Positions 56,386 through 64,000 of a DNA stretch of 64,000 bases are shown here, piece after piece. The stretch is from Bradyrhizobium lupini (GTDB lineage: Bacteria; Pseudomonadota; Alphaproteobacteria; Rhizobiales; Xanthobacteraceae), in NCBI RefSeq assembly GCF_040939785.1, contig NZ_CP162553.1, positions 930,001-994,000 on the forward strand. Reading direction: 5' to 3'. Below the pieces are notes generated by a model, which was given only the letters and a program-made list of their open reading frames with translations, ran no database searches and was not told where the DNA came from. Position 1 is the first letter of the stretch; each line of letters starts with the position of its first letter. The translations under genes and the position numbers were made by a program.

Positions 56386-58591
56386 GGTCCGCCGTACCGC
56401 CGCCGCGCTCGAAGTCCGCGGCCTGGACGTCTATTACGGCCATTCGCATGCGCTGCAGGGCGTGGATCTGACGCTCGAGGCCGGCGTGTTCTCGGTCGTT
56501 GGCCGCAACGGCATGGGCAAGACCACGCTATGCAAGGCCATCATGGGGCTGGTGCCGGTCAGCGGCGGCTCGATCCGCATCCGCGGGGATGAGATCACCC
56601 GACAGCCGCCTGCCCACATAGCCCGACTCGGCGTCGGCTACGTTCCGCAGGGACGGCGGCTGTGGCGTTCACTCAGCGTCGATGAGCATCTGCGGCTTGC
56701 CGCCGGCTTGCGCCGCGGCGCCTGGACGGTCGAGCGCATCTACAAGACGTTTCCGCGGTTGGCCGAGCGCAAGGATCACGGCGGCGGCCAGCTCTCCGGC
56801 GGCGAGCAACAGATGCTTGCGATCTCGCGCGCGTTGCTCACCAACCCGCGGCTCCTGATCATGGACGAGCCCACTGAGGGGCTCGCGCCCGTCATCGTGG
56901 CCCAGGTCGAGGAGATGCTGCTACGACTTGGCGAGGACGGCGACATGTCCGTGCTCGTGATCGAGCAGAATATCGGCGTGGCGACCGCCGTGTCGCGCAA
57001 TGTCGCGATCATGGTCAACGGCCGCGTCAACCGCATCATCGATTCGGTGCGGCTTGCCGCCGATCGCGAACTGCAGCAGCGCCTGCTCGGTGTCGGAATG
57101 CACGCCGGACTCGAGCTCGACCTCGACGTGCCACCGGCGGATACGGAAGCGAAGCCTCCTCCGCAGCAGACGCGTCCAGGCGGCGCGATCCGCATCTACA
57201 TGTCAAACCCGACGCCGCCGACACGGTGGTCGCAACCTGTGCCGATCGCCCGCATCGAGGCTGCGGCCCGCATGTTCTCGACACAGGTGATGCGACTCGA
57301 CGAGACGGCACGGCGACGGCGCGAACCGGTCGCCGCACAAACGCAGGGCCCTCCGGTCGTCCTCGTCGTCGGTACGCTCGACACCAAGGGCACGGAGCTC
57401 CGCTTCATCCGCGACATCATCGCCGGGACCGGCCTGCGAACCCGATTGATCGATGTCTCCACCAGCGGCAGGCACGCGGCCAGCGACGTCTCCGCCCAGG
57501 AGATTGCCTTGAACCATGGTCGCGGCGGATCGGCGGTATTCGGACCCGACCGCGGCGCCGCCGTCGCCGCGATGGCCGAGGCCTTCGCCAGCTGGTTGCG
57601 ACGCCAGAACAATGTTGCCGGCGTGATTTCTGCCGGTGGCTCGGGCGCAGCGTCGCTGGTCGCGCCCGGTATGCGGATGCTTCCTGTCGGGGTGCCGAAG
57701 CTCATCGTCTCGTCCGTCGCCTCTGGCGACGTCGGGCCCTATGTCGGCCCCGCGGACATCACCATGATGCATTCGGTTACCGACGTTCAGGGCCTCAACT
57801 CGATCTCGCGCGCCGTGCTGGCCAACGGCGCCAACGCGCTGGCCGGCATGGTCAAGGCGCGCCTTGATCAGCATTCGCGGAAGGATCGCGGCGACAGCGG
57901 ATTGCCGTCGGTCGGCATCACCATGTTTGGTGTCACCACGCCGGCGGGGCAGAAGATCGCGGCCGACTTGCGCGAGGATTTCGAGTGCCTGGTCTTCCAC
58001 GCCACCGGCGTCGGAGGACGCTCAATGGAGAAGCTCGTCGATTCCGGACAGCTCGCAGGCGTCATCGACCTCACGACCACGGAGGTCGGCGATCTCCTGA
58101 TGGGCGGCGTGTTCCCGGCCATCGACGACCGCTTTGGCGCCATCATCCGCAGCCGGGTGCCTTATGTCGGCTCGGTGGGCGCTCTGGACATGGTGAATTT
58201 CGGCGCCCCCGAGACCATCCCGGAGCGCTACCGCGGCAGGAAATTCCACGTCCACAACCCGCAGGTCACGCTGATGCGCACCACTGCAGAGGAGAACGAG
58301 CGCATGGGGCACTGGATCGCCGACCGGCTCAACCGGATGGACGGCCCGGTGCGCTTCTTCCTGCCTGAGGGCGGTGTCTCCGCGCTCGACGCGCGAGGAC
58401 AGTCATTCTGGGATCCGGACGCCGATGCGGCGCTGTTCCGCACGCTGGAGCGCAACGTGCGGCAGACCGCCAACCGTCAGCTCATCCGCATTCCCAAGAA
58501 TATCAATGACCCCGAGTTCGCCTCCACCATCGTCAGCGCGTTCCGAACATTGTTCGGCCGCATTGGGGCGCGCCGGAGACTAGCGAGGTGA
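56378..58591 (+). CDS. LivF-like ABC ATPase fused to a UPF0261 (Tm-1-like) domain
   Basis: 737 residues, intact. Residues 10-240 are a LivF ATPase: Walker A VVGRNGMGKTT (41-50), signature QLSGGEQQ (138-145), Walker B LLIMDEPTEGL. A Pro-rich linker (about 250-325) leads to a UPF0261/Tm-1-like domain from about 326: VVLVVGTLDTKGTELRFI, VISAGGSGAASLVAPGM, GITMFGVTTPAGQKIA. UPF0261 relates to the N-terminal ATP-binding part of the plant antiviral protein Tm-1, and in many microbes it is paired with the TIM-barrel protein encoded next. The fusion ties this uncharacterised pair physically to an ABC importer. Confidence 0.88.
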   Translation: MNEVRRTAAALEVRGLDVYYGHSHALQGVDLTLEAGVFSVVGRNGMGKTTLCKAIMGLVPVSGGSIRIRGDEITRQPPAHIARLGVGYVPQGRRLWRSLSVDEHLRLAAGLRRGAWTVERIYKTFPRLAERKDHGGGQLSGGEQQMLAISRALLTNPRLLIMDEPTEGLAPVIVAQVEEMLLRLGEDGDMSVLVIEQNIGVATAVSRNVAIMVNGRVNRIIDSVRLAADRELQQRLLGVGMHAGLELDLDVPPADTEAKPPPQQTRPGGAIRIYMSNPTPPTRWSQPVPIARIEAAARMFSTQVMRLDETARRRREPVAAQTQGPPVVLVVGTLDTKGTELRFIRDIIAGTGLRTRLIDVSTSGRHAASDVSAQEIALNHGRGGSAVFGPDRGAAVAAMAEAFASWLRRQNNVAGVISAGGSGAASLVAPGMRMLPVGVPKLIVSSVASGDVGPYVGPADITMMHSVTDVQGLNSISRAVLANGANALAGMVKARLDQHSRKDRGDSGLPSVGITMFGVTTPAGQKIAADLREDFECLVFHATGVGGRSMEKLVDSGQLAGVIDLTTTEVGDLLMGGVFPAIDDRFGAIIRSRVPYVGSVGALDMVNFGAPETIPERYRGRKFHVHNPQVTLMRTTAEENERMGHWIADRLNRMDGPVRFFLPEGGVSALDARGQSFWDPDADAALFRTLERNVRQTANRQLIRIPKNINDPEFASTIVSAFRTLFGRIGARRRLAR

Positions 58592-58594
58592 CCG

Positions 58595-59429
58595 ATGGCC
58601 CGGTTTGAACGCGCTGCACTGTTGAATCGCTTCCGCGAGATGGCAAGGCGCGGCGAGCCCATCGTCGGCGGCGGCGCCGGCACCGGCCTGTCGGCCAAGT
58701 GCGAGGAGGCCGGCGGTGTCGACCTCATCGTCGTCTACAATTCCGGCCGCTACCGCATGGCCGGCCGAGGCTCGCTCGCGGGATTGATGGCTTACGGCGA
58801 CGCCAACGCCATCGTGCTGGAGATGGCCGGCGAAGTGCTGCCCGTGGTGACCAGGACGCCAGTGCTCGCCGGCGTCAATGGCACGGATCCGTTCCGCGAC
58901 ATGGATCTTTTCCTGGACCAATTGAAAGCGCTCGGATTCTGCTGGCGTACAAAACTTTCCGACCGTCGGCCTTATCGACGGCGTGTTCCGCGCCAATCTC
59001 GAAGAGACCGGTATGTCCTATGCCCTCGAGATCGACATGATCGCAAAGGCGCGCGAGAAGGACCTGCTGACGACGCCCTACGTCTTTAGCGAGAAGGAAG
59101 CTGCCGCGATGGCGATCGCAGGCGCGGATATCATCGTCTGTCATCTGGGCCTGACGACCGGGGGCAGCATCGGCGCGCAGACCGCACTCAAGCTGACCGA
59201 TTGCCCAGCGCACATCGACACCTGGGCCTCCGCCGCGCTCGGCGTCAATCCGGACATTCTGGTGCTCGCTCATGGCGGACCAATCTCCGATCCGGACGAT
59301 GCCGATTTCATCATGAGGAACACACGCAACTGCCACGGCTTCTACGGCGCCTCCTCAATGGAACGGCTGCCGGTCGAGCGGGCGCTGACGGATCAGGTTC
59401 GCAAATTCAAGGCGATCGGCGCGCGATAA
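58595..59429 (+). CDS. TIM-barrel signal-transduction/PEP-hydrolase-like protein (Tm-1 partner), one frameshift
   Basis: Starts [20 protein letters not shown], with [20 protein letters not shown] and [20 protein letters not shown], the pattern of the TIM-br_sig_trns/phosphoenolpyruvate-hydrolase-like family. An extra T at 58940 ([18 protein letters not shown]) breaks the frame; then [20 protein letters not shown] and [16 protein letters not shown] follow. Corrected length is 277 residues, the family norm. It lies three bases after the UPF0261 fusion gene, as its fungal and plant counterparts are fused to UPF0261. Reaction unknown. Confidence 0.85.
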
Positions 59430-59454
59430 CGCCGAAAGGTCGAGGGAGAGAAAC

Positions 59455-62358
59455 ATGTCAGGGACTCTGGTCGGTGAATTGATCCTCTGGCTGATCGTCG
59501 CCGTCGTGGTGATCGTGGTCGGCGTCTACATCGTGAACTGGCTCTATCACCGCTCGTCCAAGGAGACCTCATTCGTCCGGACCGGCCTGCTCGGCGAGCG
59601 CGTTGTGATCAACGGCGGCGCCTTCGTGCTGCCGTTCATCCACGACTACACGCCCGTCAACATGAACGTGCAGCCGATGGGCATCGTGCGCTCCCGCCAG
59701 GACGCCGTGATCACCCGTGACCGCATGCGCGTCGACATCGAGGCCGATTTCTATGTCCGCGTGCAGGCGACCCGCGAAGCCGTGTCTATCGCGGCCGCCA
59801 CACTCGGCCGCCGCACCATGGAGCCCGAACAGCTCCACGCCCTCCTCGCCGGCAAATTCATCTCGGCCATTCGTTCCGTTGCCTCGGAGATGACCCTCGA
59901 GCAGATGCACGAGCAGCGCGGTGAGTACGTCGCCCGCCTCAAGGCGAACGCCGCAGAGGCCCTCGCCCAGAACGGGCTCGAGCTGGAATCAGTCGCGATC
60001 ACCGATCTCGACCAGACCGATCTCGAATTCTTCAACCCCTCGAACCGCTTCGACGCCGAAGGTCTGACCCGCCTGATGGAGGACATCGAGGCCAAGCGCA
60101 AACTGCGCAACGACATCGAGCAGGATTCGATGATCAAGATCCGCTCCCGCAACCTGGAGGCCGAGCGGCAGGCTCTCGAGATCGAACGCGAAAGCGAGAC
60201 GGCGCGCCTCGAACAGGAGCGTGACATCGAGATGCGCCGCGCCCTGCAACGCACCGAGGTCGCACGCGAACGGGCCCTGCGCGAGACCGAAGCTGAGCAG
60301 GCGCAGATTTCCGCCCGTGAAACCATCGAGAAGGCGCGAATCGCCAACGACCAGGCGATCGCCGAAGCCCGTATCGCCTCGGAGCGTGAGACCCGCCAGC
60401 GGGAGATCGAGCGCACCCGCACCATCGAGGAGAAGGAACTGCTCGCACGGGAGGAAATCGAAAAAGCCCGGATCGCCAACCAGCGCTCGATCGATACCAG
60501 CCGCATCGCTTCCGAGCGCGAGGTGCGCCAGCGCGAAATCGAGCGGATGCGGACCGTCGAGGAAGCCGAGATCACCGCCCGCGAAGCGATCGAGAAAGCG
60601 CGTATCCAGCAGGACCGCGTCGTGACCGACGCCCGCATCGCTAACGAAGAGGAGACCCGGCGCCGCGAGATCGACCGGACCCGCGCCGTGGACGAAGCCG
60701 AGATTGCTGCCCGCGAGACGACCGAAAAGGCCCGCATCGCCCAGACCATGATTGTCAATGTCGAGCGCATCGCATCCGATGAGCGCACCCGTGCGCTGGA
60801 GATCCAGCAGGTGCGTAACATCCAGGAAGCCGAGATTGAGGCGCAGCGCGCGGTCGAGGCGGCGCGAATCGACCGGGAGCACAGGCTCGCCGTCGAGCGC
60901 ATCGCGGTCGAGCAGAATACCCGGCAGTTGGAAATCGAGCGAAATCAGACGCTGGAAGTCGCAGAGGTCGCGGCGCGCGAAGCCACCGAAGCTGCCCGCA
61001 TCACCCAGCAAGAGCGCGTGCGGTCGCTGGAAATCGCCCGCAACCGCGCCGTCGAGGAAGCCGACATTGCCTCGCGGGAAGCCATCGAAGCCGCCCGGAT
61101 CGCGCAGGAGAAGTCCGTTGCAGCCGAGCGTATCCAGGCCGAGCGTGACACACGCGCGCTCGAGATCGAGCGCTCAGCCGTGCTCGAGGCGGCCGAGTTG
61201 AAGCGCCGCGACGCCATCGAGCGCCAGCGCATCGGCGTCGATCTCGCGCTCGAGGCCGAGCGGATCACGTCCTCCAAGAAGCGCGAAGTCCTCAATATCG
61301 AGCACAAGAAGGCGATCGAGATCGCGGATGAGGACCGCGTCATCGCGCTCTCGACCAAGAAGTCCGAGCGCATCGACGCCGACCGCCAGGTCAGGCAGGC
61401 CGAGATTGTCGCGCGCAAGGAGGTCGAGACCACCGACGTCTCGCGCGAGCATGCGCTAGAGGCGGCGCGAATCGAGCGCCGCCGTTCGATCGAACAGCTC
61501 GAAGTCGCTCGCGTCCAGTCGCTCCAGGAAGCCGAGATTGCCGCGCGGGAAGAGGTTGAGCGCTCCCGCATCGCCTCCGATCGCGGCCTCGACGAGGCCC
61601 GCATCGGCCGCGAGCGCGAGTTGCGCAAGCTCGAAATCAATCGCGAGAAGGAGGTCGAGACCGTCTTGATGGAAAAGGCGATTGCTATCCACCTCAAGTC
61701 GCTGGAGGAATCCGCGGCCAAGGCCTCGGCTGAGGAAGCGCGGGTGCATGCCACTGAAGCCACCGAGCGCGTCATAACCGCGCGCGAGAGCGAGATCGCG
61801 AAGCGTCGCAAGACCGTGGAGATCCTGATCGCCGAGAAGCAGGCCGAGGAGACGCGAATTGCCGCGGAAGCCGAACGGATCCGCGCTGCAGTCGAGGCCG
61901 AGGCGCAGCGTATGCTCAACGAGGCCGAGAACGTGCTGACCGACCAGGCGCGCTACTCGCTATTCCGTAGAAAGCTGCTCGACCGCATCGAGGGCATCGT
62001 CCGTGAGAGCGTCAAGCCGATGGAGAAGATCGAGGGCATCCGCATCCTGCAAGTCGATGGTCTCAACGGCAACGGCCATGGCGGGAATGGCGGCCGTAGC
62101 GCCACCGACGAGGTGATCGACTCGGCGCTGCGCTACCGCGTCCAGGCGCCGCTGATCGATTCGCTTCTGGCGGACATCGGCGTCGAAGGTGGCAGCCTCG
62201 CCAAGATGCCAGGCCTGATCCGGGAAGCTCGCGACATGCAGGGCATCAAGGACTCCGCGCGCAAGAGCGGCGGCGGTGGCGAGAAGCCAGCCGCTGCACC
62301 CTCGCCTGCAGCCGACGGCGAGCCGCCCGCCGAGCGCAGCCCCCGAAAGAAGAGCTGA
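59455..62358 (+). CDS. giant SPFH/flotillin-like protein with hendecad-repeat coiled coil
   Basis: 967 residues, uninterrupted. Residues 7-31 are a membrane span (LILWLIVAVVVIVVGVYIVN). An SPFH domain follows (about 35-215: LLGERVVINGGAFVLPFIHD, MRVDIEADFYVRV). Residues about 230-830 are a charged Glu/Arg/Ala coiled coil made of 44- and 33-residue repeats. The C-terminus (about 820-935) resembles flotillin/YqiK ends, and the last 30 residues are Gly/Pro/Ala-rich. Flotillins form membrane-bound oligomers that organise microdomains. At nearly twice normal flotillin length this one could be a scaffold for the adjacent importer and molybdenum hydroxylase. GAGAG ribosome site; 25 bases after the TIM-barrel gene. 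Confidence 0.88.
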   Translation: MSGTLVGELILWLIVAVVVIVVGVYIVNWLYHRSSKETSFVRTGLLGERVVINGGAFVLPFIHDYTPVNMNVQPMGIVRSRQDAVITRDRMRVDIEADFYVRVQATREAVSIAAATLGRRTMEPEQLHALLAGKFISAIRSVASEMTLEQMHEQRGEYVARLKANAAEALAQNGLELESVAITDLDQTDLEFFNPSNRFDAEGLTRLMEDIEAKRKLRNDIEQDSMIKIRSRNLEAERQALEIERESETARLEQERDIEMRRALQRTEVARERALRETEAEQAQISARETIEKARIANDQAIAEARIASERETRQREIERTRTIEEKELLAREEIEKARIANQRSIDTSRIASEREVRQREIERMRTVEEAEITAREAIEKARIQQDRVVTDARIANEEETRRREIDRTRAVDEAEIAARETTEKARIAQTMIVNVERIASDERTRALEIQQVRNIQEAEIEAQRAVEAARIDREHRLAVERIAVEQNTRQLEIERNQTLEVAEVAAREATEAARITQQERVRSLEIARNRAVEEADIASREAIEAARIAQEKSVAAERIQAERDTRALEIERSAVLEAAELKRRDAIERQRIGVDLALEAERITSSKKREVLNIEHKKAIEIADEDRVIALSTKKSERIDADRQVRQAEIVARKEVETTDVSREHALEAARIERRRSIEQLEVARVQSLQEAEIAAREEVERSRIASDRGLDEARIGRERELRKLEINREKEVETVLMEKAIAIHLKSLEESAAKASAEEARVHATEATERVITARESEIAKRRKTVEILIAEKQAEETRIAAEAERIRAAVEAEAQRMLNEAENVLTDQARYSLFRRKLLDRIEGIVRESVKPMEKIEGIRILQVDGLNGNGHGGNGGRSATDEVIDSALRYRVQAPLIDSLLADIGVEGGSLAKMPGLIREARDMQGIKDSARKSGGGGEKPAAAPSPAADGEPPAERSPRKKS
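60403..61644 (+). repeat. 44-residue (132-base) tandem repeats within the SPFH gene
   Basis: Units beginning EIER/EIDR/EIQQ/EIAR/EINR start at residues 317, 361, 405, 449, 493, 526, 570, 614, 650, 683 and 727. Spacings are 44, 44, 44, 44, 33, 44, 44, 36, 33, 44, nearly all multiples of 11. A unit reads roughly EIERxRxxEEAExxAREAIE followed by KARIAxxxxxxxxRIAxERx. The 11-residue periodicity indicates a right-handed hendecad coiled coil. Confidence 0.85.
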
Positions 62359-62367
62359 GGTCGCACC

Positions 62368-62805
62368 ATGGCCCGCGTCTACGTCTCGACCGTCGTCAAG
62401 GCGCGCAACGATCGCGTCTGGGCGCGAGTGCGCGACTTCAACGGTCTGCCGAACTGGCATCCCGCGATTGCGGAAAGCCGCATCGAGGGTGGCGAGCCCT
62501 CCGACAAGATCGGCTGCGTCAGGGATTTTCGCCTCCGCAACGGCGATCGCATCCGGGAAAAGCTGCTTGGCCTGTCCGATTACGACATGTTCTGCACCTA
62601 CTCGATCCTCGAATCCCCGATGGGGGTCGAGGACTACGTCGCGACGCTTCGGCTGACGCCGGTCACGGATGGCGACCAGACCTTCATGGAATGGACCGCT
62701 GAGTTCGAATGCGCACCCGAGCGGGAGGCGGAGCTTGTCGCGAATATCGGCGGCGGCGTGTTCCAGGGCGGCTTCGACGCCCTCAAACGCCAGTTCGGAG
62801 GCTGA
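62368..62805 (+). CDS. SRPBCC-family protein (CoxG/polyketide-cyclase-like), first of a pair
   Basis: 145 residues. Starts MARVYVSTVVKARNDRVWAR, with VRDFNGLPNWHPAIAESRI and IGCVRDFRLRNGDRIREKLL, the START/Bet v1-like ligand-pocket family. Starts nine bases after the SPFH gene. SRPBCC proteins next to molybdenum hydroxylases (CoxG) bind quinone or anchor the enzyme to the membrane; a similar role is inferred. Confidence 0.85.
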   Translation: MARVYVSTVVKARNDRVWARVRDFNGLPNWHPAIAESRIEGGEPSDKIGCVRDFRLRNGDRIREKLLGLSDYDMFCTYSILESPMGVEDYVATLRLTPVTDGDQTFMEWTAEFECAPEREAELVANIGGGVFQGGFDALKRQFGG

Positions 62806-62810
62806 GCGCA

Positions 62811-63260
62811 GTGCCGCATATCGTCAAGAGCACGATCCTGGATGCGCCGACCGGGTCCGTGTGGGCGGTGCTGCGCGATTTCAACGGGCACGATCGCTGG
62901 CATCCGGCGGTCGCGGCCTCCACCATCGAGCGGGCGCAGGCCTCGGACAAGATCGGCTGCGTCAGGCGGTTCAAGCTGCAGGACGGCTCGGAGCTGCGCG
63001 AGCAATTGCTGACGCTGTCGGATCTGGAGCAGACCTTCAGCTACTGCCTGCTCGATACGCCGGTCCCGATGTTCAACTACGTAGCCCACGTCCGCCTGCT
63101 GCCCGTGACGGACGGCGACCGTACCTTCTGGCACTGGGAATCGCGCTTCTCGACGCGGCCGGAGGACAAGGATCGTATCACCCACATGGTCGCGGAAGAT
63201 ATCTACCAAGCGGGATTCGTAGCGATCCGCCGACACCTCAAGGAGGCTGTGTCAACATGA
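62811..63260 (+). CDS. SRPBCC-family protein, second of a pair
   Basis: 149 residues from GTG 62811, ten bases after GGAGG. Paralogue of the preceding gene: VWAVLRDFNGHDRWHPAVAA and SDKIGCVRRFKLQDGSELRE align with the same blocks. The first gene's stop is six bases upstream and the next gene overlaps by four bases (ATGA), so translation is coupled. Two paralogues may bind two ligands or form a heterodimer. Confidence 0.83.
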   Translation: MPHIVKSTILDAPTGSVWAVLRDFNGHDRWHPAVAASTIERAQASDKIGCVRRFKLQDGSELREQLLTLSDLEQTFSYCLLDTPVPMFNYVAHVRLLPVTDGDRTFWHWESRFSTRPEDKDRITHMVAEDIYQAGFVAIRRHLKEAVST

Positions 63261-64000
63261 CTGTGACGGTGAAGACCTTCACAAGCTCGAGCGAGGCCGC
63301 CGCCGCGCTGTCGTCCGATCGCACCGCTCGCTATCTCGGTGGCGGCACGCTCGTGATGCGCGCTCTGAACGAAGGCGATATCTCGCTCTCGACCATCGTG
63401 CGCGCCAATGACCAAGCCTTGACGCGCATCGACCCATCTGGTCCGCGGATCACCTTGGGTGCTGGCGTAACTTTCGCCCGGATTCTGGGCGAGCGTGACC
63501 TCGCTTTCCTGCACGCCCCTGCCCGCTCGATTGGCGGCCCGGCGGTGCGCAACATGGGTACGGTGGGCGGCAATCTGTTTGCGCCTAATCCCTATGGCGA
63601 TTTCACCGTCGCCCTGCTTGCGCTCGATGCCACGGTGGCCCTGCAAGGCGGCTTTGGATCGCGCGACATTCCAATTGAGGAGTTTTTGCAGTCACGTGAA
63701 AGGCAGGCGGGCGCGCTCGTGCTGTCGGTGTCATGCACGCGACCGACTAGCGCGGAGGCTTTTCGCTACCGCAAGATCGCACGGATCAAGCCCAAGGGCG
63801 GCTCGGTCATCACGCTCGCCGCACATCTACCAATCAGTGGCGGGCGGGTCGCCGGGGCACGAATCGCATTGGGATCGATGGCGCCGACGCAAATACGTGC
63901 GCGGGCGGCCGAACGCGCTCTGGAAGGTCGCTCGCTCGATGCCGCGACCGTTGCGGCCGCAGCCTCCGCAGCGGCGGAAGGAACATCGCCCTCCGACAAC
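63257..64000 (+). CDS. FAD-binding subunit of a molybdenum hydroxylase (CoxM/xanthine-dehydrogenase family), partial
   Basis: 248 residues with no stop before the window edge. ARYLGGGTLVMRAL (first FAD loop) and SIGGPAVRNMGTVGGNLFAP (second FAD loop) are signatures of the medium subunit; a segment ending YRKIARIKPKGGSVIT and ARIALGSMAPTQIRAR lead into the CO-dehydrogenase-type C-terminal domain. It passes electrons from the Fe-S subunit to an acceptor. The Mo-binding and 2Fe-2S subunits are not in view and are expected just to the right. Substrate class: aromatic N-heterocycle, purine, aldehyde or CO-like; undecided. Confidence 0.88.
   Translation, partial: MTVTVKTFTSSSEAAAALSSDRTARYLGGGTLVMRALNEGDISLSTIVRANDQALTRIDPSGPRITLGAGVTFARILGERDLAFLHAPARSIGGPAVRNMGTVGGNLFAPNPYGDFTVALLALDATVALQGGFGSRDIPIEEFLQSRERQAGALVLSVSCTRPTSAEAFRYRKIARIKPKGGSVITLAAHLPISGGRVAGARIALGSMAPTQIRARAAERALEGRSLDAATVAAAASAAAEGTSPSDN

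Noticed and set aside
60403..61644. Regularly spaced DNA repeats as a CRISPR-like array
   Set aside because: The 132-base repeats are degenerate, continuous and within one open frame; there are no unique spacers or cas genes.

Overview
The window is GC-rich, densely packed DNA whose gene content (large ABC-importer operons, acyl-CoA catabolism, FCD-type GntR, HxlR, AraC, RpiR and TetR regulators, small proteins of a rhizobial type) points to an alphaproteobacterium, most likely Bradyrhizobium or a close relative. That assignment is an inference from protein families. I see no rRNA, tRNA, transposase, integrase, CRISPR array or replication origin. Convention: genes with a single indel but otherwise intact codons are listed as CDS with the frameshift named; genes with several lesions or large losses are listed as pseudogenes.

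Layout. 1-3.3 kb: end of an FAD monooxygenase gene, a truncated MBL-fold hydrolase with a small DNA-binding-like protein, two divergent response regulators (both frameshifted) and a small hypothetical protein. 3.4-6.2 kb: two tandem 400-residue RTX-like calcium-binding genes duplicated together with their upstream region. 6.5-13.2 kb: a pentitol (ribitol-type) operon: AraC regulator, xylose/ribose-class ABC importer, ribitol-dehydrogenase-like SDR and FGGY pentulose kinase. 13.4-27.4 kb: a CoA-dependent catabolic cluster (nitronate monooxygenase, thiolase, two adjacent acyl-CoA dehydrogenases, two atypical SDRs, two glutathione-type enzymes, CaiB-type CoA transferase, feruloyl-CoA-synthase-like ligase, aromatic/amino-acid-type binding protein) with an HxlR regulator and a shared GTTC-N7-GAAC palindrome. 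27.4-31.9 kb: remnants of an RND pump, its adaptor, a TetR regulator with a 14-bp perfect inverted repeat, an iron-type alcohol dehydrogenase and a broken cytochrome-like gene. 32-44.1 kb: a hydantoin/ureide cluster (hydantoinase, AMDase-like enzyme, racemase-like protein, HIU hydrolase, two amidases, spermidine/putrescine-class ABC importer, MFS carrier, GntR regulator). 44.2-50.7 kb: RpiR regulator and a dipeptide-type ABC importer. 51-64 kb: a branched-chain-type ABC importer whose LivF is fused to a UPF0261 (Tm-1-like) domain, followed by a TIM-barrel partner, a 967-residue SPFH/flotillin protein with a hendecad-repeat coiled coil, two SRPBCC proteins and the FAD subunit of a molybdenum hydroxylase that runs off the right edge.

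The last block is the best candidate for an undescribed system: uptake, an uncharacterised UPF0261/TIM-barrel pair, a membrane scaffold and CoxG-like SRPBCC proteins appear to be co-transcribed with a molybdenum hydroxylase.

A strong caution: about twenty reading-frame lesions are spread over otherwise well-conserved genes, several in short homopolymers, and restoring one base gives family-typical lengths (both RTX copies become exactly 400 residues). Many are therefore probably sequence errors rather than true pseudogenes.
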